Positions 8,082-16,716 of a DNA stretch of 64,000 nt are shown piece after piece. The stretch's first letter is position 1. Each line of letters begins with the position of its first letter. Source of the stretch: Candidatus Fermentithermobacillus carboniphilus (lineage in GTDB: Bacteria; Bacillota; Sulfobacillia; Fermentithermobacillales; Fermentithermobacillaceae); assembly GCA_018208355.1 (NCBI GenBank), contig CP062796.1, positions 363,217-427,216 on the forward strand, in the 5' to 3' direction. Made by a program: the position numbers and the translations under genes. The notes beneath the pieces are model-generated. The model searched no databases. It was not told the origin of the DNA and worked only from the letters and a program-made list of their open reading frames with translations.

Positions 8082-9155
8082 ATGGAAACTCCAAAAGATG
8101 AGTCGCTCTTGAGAGAACCATGGCCGGCAGTTGACGAAGACCCGGTTACCGGGCTGCCGAACTTTTTTTCTCTACTCTCGGACCTCCCGGAGATCGTCCG
8201 GAATTCCAGCGGGGTAGTAATGGCCCTGGACATCCAGAGACTGGGTTCAATCAACGCGCAGTTCGGCACGGAAACCGGGGACCAGGTCATCGTCGGGTTC
8301 GCAGAAGGTCTCAGGGAAACCATCGCTCACCTGGGGCTCACAAACGCCAGGGCTTATCGTTTGGGGGGTGACGAATTCTGCGTCGTCATCCCCGGATGGC
8401 AGGAAGGAACCGACGCATTCTCCGAATGCCTTGAAAAACGGATGCGGGCAGTATCCAGCCAGGGCTGTCTTCCATCAGCCACATTCACCCTGGCCACCGT
8501 TAGATTCTCCCATGGCAGTAAAGTATCTGATGTCCTGGTAAATCTCTGGTCACGTCTCGAAGGCAGTAAGCGCCGTTTGAAACGGGGCAGGTCTGAACAA
8601 GTACAGATAATCACACAACACCTGGTAAGAGCCATCCAGGAAACCGTGGAACTTCTAAAAGCCGCCCGGAAACTGGCCTACACTGACGATATTTCCGGTT
8701 TGCCTAACCACCGCGCGGCGAAGTACGTGATCAGAGAGTGTATGGAGAAATGCAGGGAACGGGGTACCCCCTTGAGCCTCCTCTTTGTGGACGGCGATAA
8801 CCTCAGACAGTACAACGATAACTTGGGTTACACCTCTGGGAACGAGATGATCCGCCAGCTCGGAGCGTTGTTAGCCTCCGAGACCTCGCCCGGAGACCTT
8901 GTATCCAGGTGGTTGTCGGGTGACGAGTTTATGATAGTATTGCTGGGTTCTTCCAAAGAGGCAGCAACCAGCAAAGCCAAAAGCATATGCCGCGCTGTGC
9001 AAGAGAAGACGAAATCATGGACTTACCCAATAACAGTCTCCATCGGAATCGCCACTTACCCTGACGACGCAAGGGATCTTGAGTCTCTCTTGAGGAAGGT
9101 CGAGGAAGCCAACGCCAGGGCCAAGAAAGCCGGAAAAAACTGCGTCTCTTTCTGA
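8082..9155 (+). CDS. Tandem GGDEF-domain protein (diguanylate cyclase)
   Basis: Two GGDEF domains in one 357-residue soluble protein. The first (about residues 20-170) carries RLGGDEFCVV; the second (about 200-355) carries a slightly degenerate SGDEF (WLSGDEFMIV), preceded by DGDNLRQYNDNLGYTSGN and followed by VSIGIATYP. The linker between them is a helical segment (IQETVELLKAARKLAYTDD). No membrane segment, PAS or EAL domain is present. The second domain keeps the features expected of an active cyclase; the first has DIQRLGSINAQFG in place of the usual FKxxND block and may be regulatory. The product would be cyclic di-GMP. Confidence 0.9.
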   Translation: METPKDESLLREPWPAVDEDPVTGLPNFFSLLSDLPEIVRNSSGVVMALDIQRLGSINAQFGTETGDQVIVGFAEGLRETIAHLGLTNARAYRLGGDEFCVVIPGWQEGTDAFSECLEKRMRAVSSQGCLPSATFTLATVRFSHGSKVSDVLVNLWSRLEGSKRRLKRGRSEQVQIITQHLVRAIQETVELLKAARKLAYTDDISGLPNHRAAKYVIRECMEKCRERGTPLSLLFVDGDNLRQYNDNLGYTSGNEMIRQLGALLASETSPGDLVSRWLSGDEFMIVLLGSSKEAATSKAKSICRAVQEKTKSWTYPITVSIGIATYPDDARDLESLLRKVEEANARAKKAGKNCVSF

Positions 9156-9253
9156 TCATGATAACGGACAACGACGATCATTAGCTGTCGCGCTTTTTCC
9201 GACTCGGCCGAAGGACCAGCGCGGCACGACATAAGACGGCAAGTATGTCCGAC

Positions 9254-9279
9254 TGCTTGGTCAAATTGCTTGGTCAGAT
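9254..9279. repeat. 13-bp imperfect tandem duplication
   Basis: TGCTTGGTCAAAT (9254-9266) is followed immediately by TGCTTGGTCAGAT (9267-9279), one mismatch in 13. The second copy overlaps the stop codon of the YchF-like gene. It looks like a slippage product. Confidence 0.6.
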
Positions 9280-10308
9280 GCTAAACCTCACGGTGATTAT
9301 GTCGCCGTCTTTCACGACGTAATCCTTCCCTTCTAGCCGTAACAGGCCTTTCTCACGGCAGGCTTTCATGGACCCCAGTCGCCGGAGGTCTTCATAAGAG
9401 ACAACTTCGGCCCTGATGAACCCCCTCTCGAGATCGGAGTGTATCTTTCCTGCCGCCTCCTTGGCGGTCGTGCCCTCTCTGATATTCCAGGCCCTCACCT
9501 CGTCTTCTCCCACGGTGAAGAAGGATATGAGCCCGAGGCACCTGAAAACCGCTTTGGCGATCCGGGAGACCCCCGGTTCCGAAAGTCCATACTCTTTCAA
9601 AAAAGCCAGCCTCTCTTCTTCGGGTAACGACTTTATCTCTTCCTCCACGGCACCCGAGAAGATGACCAGGGGATAATCTCTCGAGGCAGATATCTTTTCA
9701 ATGCCTTCTTTCCCGGGGTAATCGCCTCCGGCAAGGGAATCCTCTGACACGTTCACCGCGATGATGATAGGTTTGAGGGTGTAAAACGCAAAGTTGGATA
9801 GAAAGTCCTTCTCGTAGGGTTCGAAATCCACTTTTCTCAAAGGAACGTACCCGTCGAGAGCACTTTTACATTTTTCCAGGAAAGGAACTTCCATCTGGTT
9901 TACGGGCTTTGCTTTTCTCGACGAAAGCCTCTCGAGTCTACCTTCCACGGAGGCAAGGTCCGCCACGAAGAACTCGGTCTCCATGTCATCGATGAATGCA
10001 CAAGAAGCGGCGGACCCCTCGCCGTCCATGAAGGCGCCAATGACTACTATGAGCGCATCAAGGTTGCGGACGCTATTGAGAAACTCCTGCCCTTTATGGG
10101 CGTGAATATCGACAATGTCGAGCTTGGCAAACACGGTCCTCTCCGGGTTGAAGATACTTGAAAGCCAGAGGACCCTCTCATCGGGAATATCCATTACTCC
10201 GACATTCTGACCCGAACTGCGATGCGATGCATCTTCCTTTGCCTGGGTAAGTAGTCTGAAGAGAGTCGTCTTCCCGGTTTGCGGGCTCCCTACTATCCCC
10301 GCTTTCAT
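9274..10308 (-). CDS. YchF/OLA1-like P-loop NTPase
   Basis: A 344-residue P-loop NTPase resembling YchF. Walker A reads GSPQTGKTTLF instead of the usual GLPNVGKST. The G4 position has NVSED, as in YchF proteins that prefer ATP over GTP. The C-terminal TGS domain is recognisable (FTVGEDEVRAWNIREGTTAKEAAG, in parts; ending DIITVRFSI). The ATG at 10308 (MKAGIVG) has GGAGG eight bases upstream; the longer frame is not conserved. The altered P-loop suggests a divergent YchF paralogue rather than the ubiquitous copy. Cellular role is not known beyond ribosome and stress association in the family. Confidence 0.8.
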   Translation of the reverse strand: MKAGIVGSPQTGKTTLFRLLTQAKEDASHRSSGQNVGVMDIPDERVLWLSSIFNPERTVFAKLDIVDIHAHKGQEFLNSVRNLDALIVVIGAFMDGEGSAASCAFIDDMETEFFVADLASVEGRLERLSSRKAKPVNQMEVPFLEKCKSALDGYVPLRKVDFEPYEKDFLSNFAFYTLKPIIIAVNVSEDSLAGGDYPGKEGIEKISASRDYPLVIFSGAVEEEIKSLPEEERLAFLKEYGLSEPGVSRIAKAVFRCLGLISFFTVGEDEVRAWNIREGTTAKEAAGKIHSDLERGFIRAEVVSYEDLRRLGSMKACREKGLLRLEGKDYVVKDGDIITVRFSI

Positions 10309-10482
10309 GGCACAAACCTCCACTATGAGTTGTAGCTCAAGAAATGACTCCCTTGGAAGCTCCACAGCTCAGTCTAACGTGATAATTATAAAACCCCGGG
10401 TCGGATGCCGCCATTCCACTCTGACCCATTTTCATCCTTCGTGGCACCGCAACGCGGCGTGGAAGTGTGTCCCTCAATAATC

Positions 10483-10506
10483 AGGAGCCCCGCTGCCGGG
10501 GCTCCT
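10483..10506 (-). terminator. Intrinsic terminator after hydA
   Basis: AGGAGCCCC and GGGGCTCCT form a perfect 9-bp stem with a 6-base loop. On the minus strand it is followed by GATTATTG, a weak U tract. It lies 36 bases after the hydA stop. Confidence 0.7.
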
Positions 10507-10541
10507 CGTAGTGTCAGGCATGAAGTCCAAAAGAACGCCAT

Positions 10542-12383
10542 TCAATCAGAGTCAGCAGCGTGGGCTACTTTCTTTCGCCGGCATGTGGTGATTTCCCATC
10601 GGCTCTGGTCAGTATGAAGGAGTCTGTGCGCCAGTTCAGACCCGGGCTCCCCGAGAAAGTCCCGGTAAATCGCCTTAATGGCTGGGTTCTCATGGCTGAA
10701 CCGAACGCTGGCGCGGTTATCGAGGGCATAGAGGACCTTCGACCTTTCGCTTGTTATCTCATCGTCATCGAGAAGAATTGGTTGGCCGCCGCCACCGGCA
10801 CATCCACCGGGGCACGCCATGATTTCCACAAAGTCGTACTTCACCCGTCCCTGTTTCAACGCCTCAATCAGCCTGCGCGCATTTCCGAGGCCGTGGGCCA
10901 CGGCCACGCTCAGCGTCCTTCCTGGCAATTCAAACTGGGCTTCCTTCCAGCCATCCAGTCCCCTCACGTCTTTGAAGGCGTCAGGATCGGGATTTTTCCC
11001 GGTCACCAGGTAATAGGCGGTGCGGAGCGCTGCCTCCATGACGCCGCCTGTGGCTCCAAAGATAACACCCGCTCCGGAAGAAACCCCAAGGGGCGAGTCA
11101 AACTTCTCCTCGGCCAGTCTTTCAGGTTGCACCCCTTCTTCTTTGATCATGGCGCAGAGTTCACGCGTCGTAAGCACAAGGTCCACGTCCCGACCAGTAC
11201 CCGCTTGGTTCATCACGGAAAGTCCCGCCTCATACTTTTTCGCGGTACAGGGCATCACCGAAATGACGGAAATTTTCTCGGCAGGAACGCCCAGTATTTT
11301 AGCGTAGTACGTCTTTGCAACCGCGCCGAACATTTGCTGAGGCGATTTTGCGCTGGAGATGTTGGGCAAGAGTTCAGGGTACTGTGTCCTGGCGAACCTC
11401 ACCCACGCGGGACAGCAGGAAGTAAATAGCGGCAACGTGCCAGACCGCTTGTTACTCTCGAGACTCACAACGCCTTCCCCAGCGGGTTGTTCGTGATGGA
11501 CACCAGCCCGGCTGTCCTTGAGACCGAGCCTCTCGAGAAGCTCTGTAGCTTCTTCCATAATCGTGAGGTCAGCGCTGAAGCAGGTATCAAACACGTACTG
11601 GAACCCCAGGTGTTTCATCGTGGCGACGAGGCGCTCTGGCGTTGCTATCTTTCGTAGAAGCCCCAGGCTCTCACCCCATGATGCTCTCACCGCAGGAGCT
11701 ACCTCAGCTACAGTTATCTTGTCGGGATCCGAAATCAGGTCCCAGACCTTGTCCTTCTCGTCCTTCTCAGTCAAGGCCCCAACCGGGCAGTGAGTGACGC
11801 ACTGGCCGCAAAAACTGCAGTCAGATTCCCCAAGCTGTTTCCCGAAAGCAGGTTCAATAGATGTCCTCGCACCGGTTCCGGAGATCCGCCAGATTCCGAG
11901 GGACTGCACTTTATCGCAAAAGCTCACGCACCTGTAGCACATTATGCACTTTTTCGGATCTTTAACTATAGACGGTGTGGACTCGTCCCGTCTCTGCCCT
12001 GGGATATCCTTTGTCAGGCGGACGTCGCGGACCCCAAGAGCGTTGGCCAGCTGCTGCAGTTTGCAGTTACCGTTCCTCGGACAGGTGGGACAATTGCAGT
12101 CATGCTGGGTCAGGAGGAGTTCTACCGCGATTCTCCTGGCGTGCCTCACGCGCGGGCTGGCCGTCAGTACCTCCATACCTTCCTGAACCACAGTATTGCA
12201 CGAGGTGACAAGTTTCTTGGAACCCTTGAGTTCCACTACACAAACCCTGCAAGCACCCACTTCGTTGATGCCTTCCAGATAGCAGAGGGTGGGTATTCGG
12301 AGTCCGGCCTTTTTGGCTGCGGCAAGGATAGTGGTTCCAGCTTCTGCTTCAATAGTCCTCCCGTCAATTCGCAGGGTCACCAT
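10542..12383 (-). CDS. hydA: [FeFe] hydrogenase catalytic subunit HydA
   Basis: A 613-residue cytosolic [FeFe] hydrogenase interconverting protons and H2. Domains in order: N-terminal [2Fe-2S] ferredoxin fold (NEVGACRVC), the His/Cys cluster HDCNCPTCPRNGNC, two [4Fe-4S] motifs (CIMCYRCVSFC and CSFCGQCVTHC), then the H-cluster domain with TSCCPAW, MPCTAKKYEA and MACPGGCAGGGGQP. A small insertion of about 20 residues precedes the TSCCPAW motif. The ATG overlaps the stop of the upstream flavoprotein gene (ATGGTGA), indicating translational coupling. The usual HydB/HydC (NuoF/NuoE) partners are absent next to it. Confidence 0.97.
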   Translation of the reverse strand: MVTLRIDGRTIEAEAGTTILAAAKKAGLRIPTLCYLEGINEVGACRVCVVELKGSKKLVTSCNTVVQEGMEVLTASPRVRHARRIAVELLLTQHDCNCPTCPRNGNCKLQQLANALGVRDVRLTKDIPGQRRDESTPSIVKDPKKCIMCYRCVSFCDKVQSLGIWRISGTGARTSIEPAFGKQLGESDCSFCGQCVTHCPVGALTEKDEKDKVWDLISDPDKITVAEVAPAVRASWGESLGLLRKIATPERLVATMKHLGFQYVFDTCFSADLTIMEEATELLERLGLKDSRAGVHHEQPAGEGVVSLESNKRSGTLPLFTSCCPAWVRFARTQYPELLPNISSAKSPQQMFGAVAKTYYAKILGVPAEKISVISVMPCTAKKYEAGLSVMNQAGTGRDVDLVLTTRELCAMIKEEGVQPERLAEEKFDSPLGVSSGAGVIFGATGGVMEAALRTAYYLVTGKNPDPDAFKDVRGLDGWKEAQFELPGRTLSVAVAHGLGNARRLIEALKQGRVKYDFVEIMACPGGCAGGGGQPILLDDDEITSERSKVLYALDNRASVRFSHENPAIKAIYRDFLGEPGSELAHRLLHTDQSRWEITTCRRKKVAHAADSD

Positions 12384-14215
12384 CTTGCAAGCCTACCTCC
12401 TTCAATGGAGCCAGAGCCATAATGGTCGCACCTCAGACACCGCCTGGCTTCGTGGAGCGCTTCCCTGAAGTCCATACCGATCTCGACCTGCTGCCAGTCG
12501 TGGATGCGTTCAGAAGCCGGTCTCTCCCGCATGTTAACTCGACCGGTCGGTGACAGGTCTCCGGGAATCGCCGGCGGGACCGCGATTCCCTCGACAGGTA
12601 TGCGTCCTTCTCCGCCGAGATAGAGATCAATATTCACCGCAGCGACTTTTCCTGCCCCGATGGCCTTGATGACGGTGGCAGGTCCTGTCACGCAGTCTCC
12701 GCCTGCAAAGACGCCATCCACGCCTTTAACTGCGAGATCCTCACCTGCCAGAATTGCGTTGTGGGAACACGGGATACCCTCGCGAGCGAAAGGTTCGGAC
12801 TGGATGTCTTGACCTACGGCCACGATAACGATGTCACAGGGAATCCTTACGTCAGGGGCTCCCGAAGGAACCGGCTTGGGCCGGCCTGAATCGTCTATGG
12901 TGCCGACCGTCATCTGCTGGAACCAGACAGCTGCAACGTTCCCTCTGTCGTCTTTTTCTATCCGGAGAGGCGCGAGAAGCTGTGATATGTCCACTCCTTC
13001 AGCCAGAGCTCCTTCTATCTCGGCCCGCTGAGCTGTCATATCTTCAATCCTTCGCCTGTAAGCGACCTTAACGTCGGAGGCCCCAAGCCTGACGGCACTT
13101 CTGGCGGCGTCCATCGCGACGTTGCCGCCACCTATGACCACGACCGTCTTGCCTTTCAAGTCGTAAGGCTTTCCAAGGGCCATGTTGCGTAGCATCTCTA
13201 CTGCGGGTATGACCCCCTGGGCGTCCTCGCCGGGGACTCTGACCTTTTTATCTCCCTGGGCCCCGATGGCGAGGTATACCGCATCGTAGTTTTTCCGCAG
13301 GTTATCGAGAGTGCCGTCCTCGCCTACCGTGAAATTGGTGTGAACAGTGATTCCCAGCCCGAGGATACTCTCAATCTCTCTGTCCAAAATGCTCTTGGGG
13401 AGACGGTATTCGGGTATCCCGTAGCGTAGCATGCCGCCGAGCCCGGGTTGTTTCTCAAAGACGGTAACATCGTGGCCCATGAGAGCCAGGAAGTATGCTG
13501 CGGTCAATCCTGAAGGTCCTCCGCCTATAACCGCCACTTTCTTACCCGTCCTGGGAGCCGGGTCAGGAACAGGAACGTCGCCTGCCGCTTCCACAGCATA
13601 CCTTTTAAGGCCGCGGATATTGATGGCATCGTCCAGCATAGAGCGCCTGCAATGTATTTCGCACGGGTGCTCACAAACGAGGGCGCACGCTGACGGGAAG
13701 GGGTTGTCCTGCCTTATTAACCTCACAGCGTCCTGAGGTCTTCCTTCCCGGATTAACGCTATGTATCCGGGCACATTCACTCCCGCAGGGCACGCGGACC
13801 GGCAGGGAACCGGGGCCGCAAAAGTCCCCAGGCAATGTCCTTCCTCTATGTGTGACAGGTAGTCTCTCCGGAATTCTCTCACGCTTCTCAGCACCATGGC
13901 TGCCGCGTCAGAGCCGATCACGCAATCCGCTGTATCCATGACGGACTGAGCCACTTCTTCGAGGAGGGAGAGAGTCCCCTCATCGCCCTTTCCATCCAGG
14001 ATCTGATCGAGAAGATCCCCGATTCTGCCCAATCCGACTCGGCACGGAACGCACTTGCCGCAGGTTTGGGCATGACACAGTCGGAGGAACACCGATGCCA
14101 TGTCGACAGGACAGATGCCGGGAGGAGCCGCCGCCAGGCGACGCTCCATTTCCTGGACCATACGTCCCATCACTATCTCGGCGTCATCCGGTGTGTAGAC
14201 GGTCAGTCTGCTCAC
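12377..14215 (-). CDS. NuoF-type Fe-S domain fused to GltD-like NAD(P)/FAD oxidoreductase
   Basis: A 612-residue flavoprotein. Residues about 40-120 resemble the C-terminal [4Fe-4S] domain of NuoF/HydB (CGKCVPCRVGLGRI). Then comes the GltD-type unit: the Fe-S region CRSACPAGVNVPGYI...CALVCEHPCEIHCRR, the FAD site VAVIGGGPSGLTAAY, the NAD(P) site VVVIGGGNVAMDAARSA, and GVFAGGDCVTGPATVIKAIG. No FMN/NADH-binding half of NuoF is present. It starts at GTG 14215 with GGAGTCAG upstream and overlaps hydA by 7 bases, so it is probably the electron-transfer partner of HydA, with NADH or NADPH as donor. The nucleotide preference is not readable. Confidence 0.88.
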   Translation of the reverse strand: MSRLTVYTPDDAEIVMGRMVQEMERRLAAAPPGICPVDMASVFLRLCHAQTCGKCVPCRVGLGRIGDLLDQILDGKGDEGTLSLLEEVAQSVMDTADCVIGSDAAAMVLRSVREFRRDYLSHIEEGHCLGTFAAPVPCRSACPAGVNVPGYIALIREGRPQDAVRLIRQDNPFPSACALVCEHPCEIHCRRSMLDDAINIRGLKRYAVEAAGDVPVPDPAPRTGKKVAVIGGGPSGLTAAYFLALMGHDVTVFEKQPGLGGMLRYGIPEYRLPKSILDREIESILGLGITVHTNFTVGEDGTLDNLRKNYDAVYLAIGAQGDKKVRVPGEDAQGVIPAVEMLRNMALGKPYDLKGKTVVVIGGGNVAMDAARSAVRLGASDVKVAYRRRIEDMTAQRAEIEGALAEGVDISQLLAPLRIEKDDRGNVAAVWFQQMTVGTIDDSGRPKPVPSGAPDVRIPCDIVIVAVGQDIQSEPFAREGIPCSHNAILAGEDLAVKGVDGVFAGGDCVTGPATVIKAIGAGKVAAVNIDLYLGGEGRIPVEGIAVPPAIPGDLSPTGRVNMRERPASERIHDWQQVEIGMDFREALHEARRCLRCDHYGSGSIEGGRLARW

Positions 14216-14247
14216 CTGAAACTGACTCCTTTCGGACTAGTGCTGTG

Positions 14248-14267
14248 TTTGTGATTGAAGTCACAAA
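14248..14267. promoter_or_regulatory. Rex- or CRP/FNR-like operator upstream of the hydrogenase operon
   Basis: A perfect palindrome TTTGTGA-N6-TCACAAA. TTGTGA-N6-TCACAA matches the redox-sensing Rex consensus and equally the CRP/FNR-family half-site pattern. It lies immediately downstream of a TATAAT hexamer, where a bound repressor would block transcription. Rex control would fit an NADH-linked hydrogenase. Confidence 0.65.
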
Positions 14268-14277
14268 GTCCCATAAT

Positions 14278-14286
14278 ATTATACCA
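14278..14286 (-). promoter_or_regulatory. Extended -10 promoter element of the hydrogenase operon
   Basis: The minus strand reads TGGTATAAT, a consensus extended -10 (TGnTATAAT), about 65 bases upstream of the GTG start. No good -35 hexamer is seen at 17 bases, which is common for extended -10 promoters. Confidence 0.55.
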
Positions 14287-14322
14287 TAACGAGACGAATT
14301 CGAGCATACGTTCACGAAGTTT

Positions 14323-15417
14323 TTACGTGGAACTGCCCGAAACCATCTCATTCAGGACTTGCGGCTGGTTGGACTTCCGAAGCGAGGAAGCCAACTTGGT
14401 GCGTGAATCTTCCGGGATGTCGCCGAGGATTTCTTCGAGAAGGTCTTCAAGGGTTACAATCCCCACGGGGACCTTGCCCTGGAGGACGACCGCAAGGTGG
14501 GTCCGTTCTTTCTTGAGCCTTGAGAGGGCATCCAACACGCTTTCCTGGGAAGACAGGTAAAACGGCTTACGCATAACACTGGTGACGGGTCTTGACCACC
14601 CGTCCGGGGCGTAAAAGATTTCCCTGACCACGTCTTTGATGTATACGACCCCGATCACCTCTCCCCCGCTTTCGGACAGAACCGGGATCCGGCTATACCG
14701 ATATTCCCTGAAGACTCTCATACAGGTGGCCAGGTTGGTTCCTGGAGCAAACGTGACGGCGTTTCTCAGCGGCAGCATTATATCAGCTACTTTTTTGCTC
14801 CTGGAATCAAGCACACCGTAGATCACGTCCGTTTCTTCGGGGCGAACAAACCCATCTTCTTCAGCCATGTCGAGGACTATGCGGACTGGCTTGTCGGAAC
14901 CCTCGGGTTCGCCCGTCCTATCCCTCACGATCCACGATACCAGGAGAGATGGGAGAAAACCCAGCACTCTGGAGACAGGTTTTAGGAGGCGGGTGGCAAA
15001 ACCGAGGGACCGCGACACCGAAAGTGCCATCTCCGTGGGTCTGGAGCTCGCGTAAGTCTTGGGAACAAGCTCGGCGAATATGAAGACTACGGCAGTGGTG
15101 GCAAGAGAAACTGCGGCGATTCCAAGAGTGCCACCAAGCCCAAGCTCCAAAGCCATGGAGGCCGCCATGACCGAGGCCAGCGCCGTGAACACGTTCGTCC
15201 CGATAAGGGCAGCTGAAATGGTGTTTTTAGAATCCTGGAAAAGGGCCATGAGAGACCGGGCCTTCTTCTCTCCCTCTTTCGACAGCCGCTCGACAGCCCA
15301 CCTGTCTGCGGCTAAAAAGGCAGTTTCAGCTCCCGAAAAGAAGCCAACGCCCAGGATAGACAAAACAAACACGAAAACCCTCAATACCAGGAAAAGAAAT
15401 GACACATCGTTTTCCAT
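14323..15417 (-). CDS. CorC/HlyC-type membrane protein (DUF21 plus CBS pair), second of a pair
   Basis: A 364-residue CNNM/CorC-family membrane protein. An N-terminal DUF21 domain with four hydrophobic segments includes GVGFFSGAETAFLAADRW. A CBS pair follows (VADIMLPLRNAVTF...YSRIPVLSESGGEVIGVVYIKDV and HLAVVLQGKVPVGIVTLEDLLEEILGDI, in pieces). Unlike its upstream neighbour it ends soon after the second CBS, with no CorC/HlyC C-terminal domain. Its ATG follows the TAA of the upstream homologue with no gap, so the two are co-translated and perhaps form a heteromer. Family members are linked to Mg/Co or Na transport. Confidence 0.9.
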   Translation of the reverse strand: MENDVSFLFLVLRVFVFVLSILGVGFFSGAETAFLAADRWAVERLSKEGEKKARSLMALFQDSKNTISAALIGTNVFTALASVMAASMALELGLGGTLGIAAVSLATTAVVFIFAELVPKTYASSRPTEMALSVSRSLGFATRLLKPVSRVLGFLPSLLVSWIVRDRTGEPEGSDKPVRIVLDMAEEDGFVRPEETDVIYGVLDSRSKKVADIMLPLRNAVTFAPGTNLATCMRVFREYRYSRIPVLSESGGEVIGVVYIKDVVREIFYAPDGWSRPVTSVMRKPFYLSSQESVLDALSRLKKERTHLAVVLQGKVPVGIVTLEDLLEEILGDIPEDSRTKLASSLRKSNQPQVLNEMVSGSST

Positions 15418-16716
15418 TTATTCCTCGGTTTCTCCTTCGATTTTCTGAATGAGGACTTTCTCGATCTTCGGACCCCTGACCGCCTGAACCTCCAGACAAA
15501 CCTTGGGTTCGATAAGGCAGAAGGCGTCACCTGGTTCAGGGACCCTGTCGAGGCATTTCATCACCAGCCCGGCCACAGAATCGCAGTCGGGCACCTCGAT
15601 TGATATTCCGGTTGCGTCTTCGAGTTCCGCCAGGCTCATGCTACCAGCTACCTCCCATGAATCTTCCCCGAGACGCCTGAAATCCTGTTCCAGAGAATCA
15701 TATTCGTCGTGTATGTCTCCGACGATCTCTTCCATAAGGTCTTCGAGGGTCACAAGGCCCGAAACTCCGTCAAATTCATCCACCACGATGGCCATGTAAA
15801 CCCCTTTTGACTTCATCTCGTGGAAAAGGTCGGATACATTTTTGGTCTCGGGCACAAAATAAGGAGGCGTGGCAAAACTCCTGGATGGGATTTCGGCCAG
15901 CCGGGCCTCCCAGTCGTTAGGCCTCTCTCCAATAAAGGTTGCGAGATCCTTAAAGGTGACCACTCCGGTGATATTATCCCTTGAGTCAGAATAAACAGGT
16001 ATCCTCGAATAGCCGTACCTTAGCATCAGTTTCAGCATCTCTAGGGAGCTTTTATCCTCCTGAAGAACGATCATTTTCGGCCTCGGGATCATGATGTCTT
16101 TAGCTTCGAGTTCCTGAGCCTCTATGACCCCGTGTATCATTTCCTTCTCGTCGCTCCGGATAGCTCCTGAAGTTTCCCCAAAGTCGAGAGCTCCGAGAAT
16201 TCGAGCCTCTACCAGTTCAGAAGACTCGCGCTCTCCATAAGGCAAGAAACGGATGAAGCCAAACGCGAGCTTTTCCAGAAGCCACGAAAAGGGTCCCATG
16301 ACAGATTTGAGAAAGCACAGCCACGGCGCAAGTCGCAGCGAAGCGCGTTCCGGCGAGGCACTGCTCAAAAGTTTCGGAGTGATTTCCCCGAATATAAGAA
16401 CCAGCACCGTTGCGGTTAATGTGGCGACCATCTCAGCCACGCTGTGACTTACCCGGAGCCTGAAGTACACAATGCTAGCTATCAAAGAGGAAAAAAGCAC
16501 ATTAACCAGAGTGTTGCCAAGGAGTATGCTCGAGAGTACTCTTCCCGAGGATTCTTTCAAAGAAAGTACTTTTTTAAGCGCCTTATGGTTGGCGTAATTG
16601 CTCTTGAGCTTAACTTCATCTGCGGAAAAGAGTGCGCTTTCGGAGCCTGAGAAAAACGCTGACAGGAAAAGACAGACGAACGCCGCGACGTAAGTACTAC
16701 CGCCTGGGTCGTCCAT
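15418..16716 (-). CDS. CorC/HlyC-type membrane protein (DUF21, CBS pair, transporter-associated domain)
   Basis: A 432-residue full-length member of the CorC/HlyC (hemolysin C-like) family. A DUF21 membrane domain comes first (FFSGSESALFSADEVKLK, NTLVNVLFSS, ...FGEITPK). The CBS pair follows (DIMIPRPKMIVLQ; YSRIPVYSDSRDNITGVVTFKDL; MAIVVDEFDGVSGLVTLEDLMEEIVGDI, in pieces). The C-terminal CorC_HlyC domain has WEVAGSMSLAELEDATGI. The ATG has AGGTGAT upstream. It lies directly downstream of the small FeoA-linked ORF, so it may belong to the same transcript as feoBA. Paralogous to the gene that follows. Confidence 0.92.
   Translation of the reverse strand: MDDPGGSTYVAAFVCLFLSAFFSGSESALFSADEVKLKSNYANHKALKKVLSLKESSGRVLSSILLGNTLVNVLFSSLIASIVYFRLRVSHSVAEMVATLTATVLVLIFGEITPKLLSSASPERASLRLAPWLCFLKSVMGPFSWLLEKLAFGFIRFLPYGERESSELVEARILGALDFGETSGAIRSDEKEMIHGVIEAQELEAKDIMIPRPKMIVLQEDKSSLEMLKLMLRYGYSRIPVYSDSRDNITGVVTFKDLATFIGERPNDWEARLAEIPSRSFATPPYFVPETKNVSDLFHEMKSKGVYMAIVVDEFDGVSGLVTLEDLMEEIVGDIHDEYDSLEQDFRRLGEDSWEVAGSMSLAELEDATGISIEVPDCDSVAGLVMKCLDRVPEPGDAFCLIEPKVCLEVQAVRGPKIEKVLIQKIEGETEE

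Noticed and set aside
10560..11429. 289-codon plus-strand ORF antisense to hydA
   Set aside because: It lies wholly within hydA, has no ribosome site or recognisable domain, and its composition is what GC-skewed codons of the real gene produce on the other strand.
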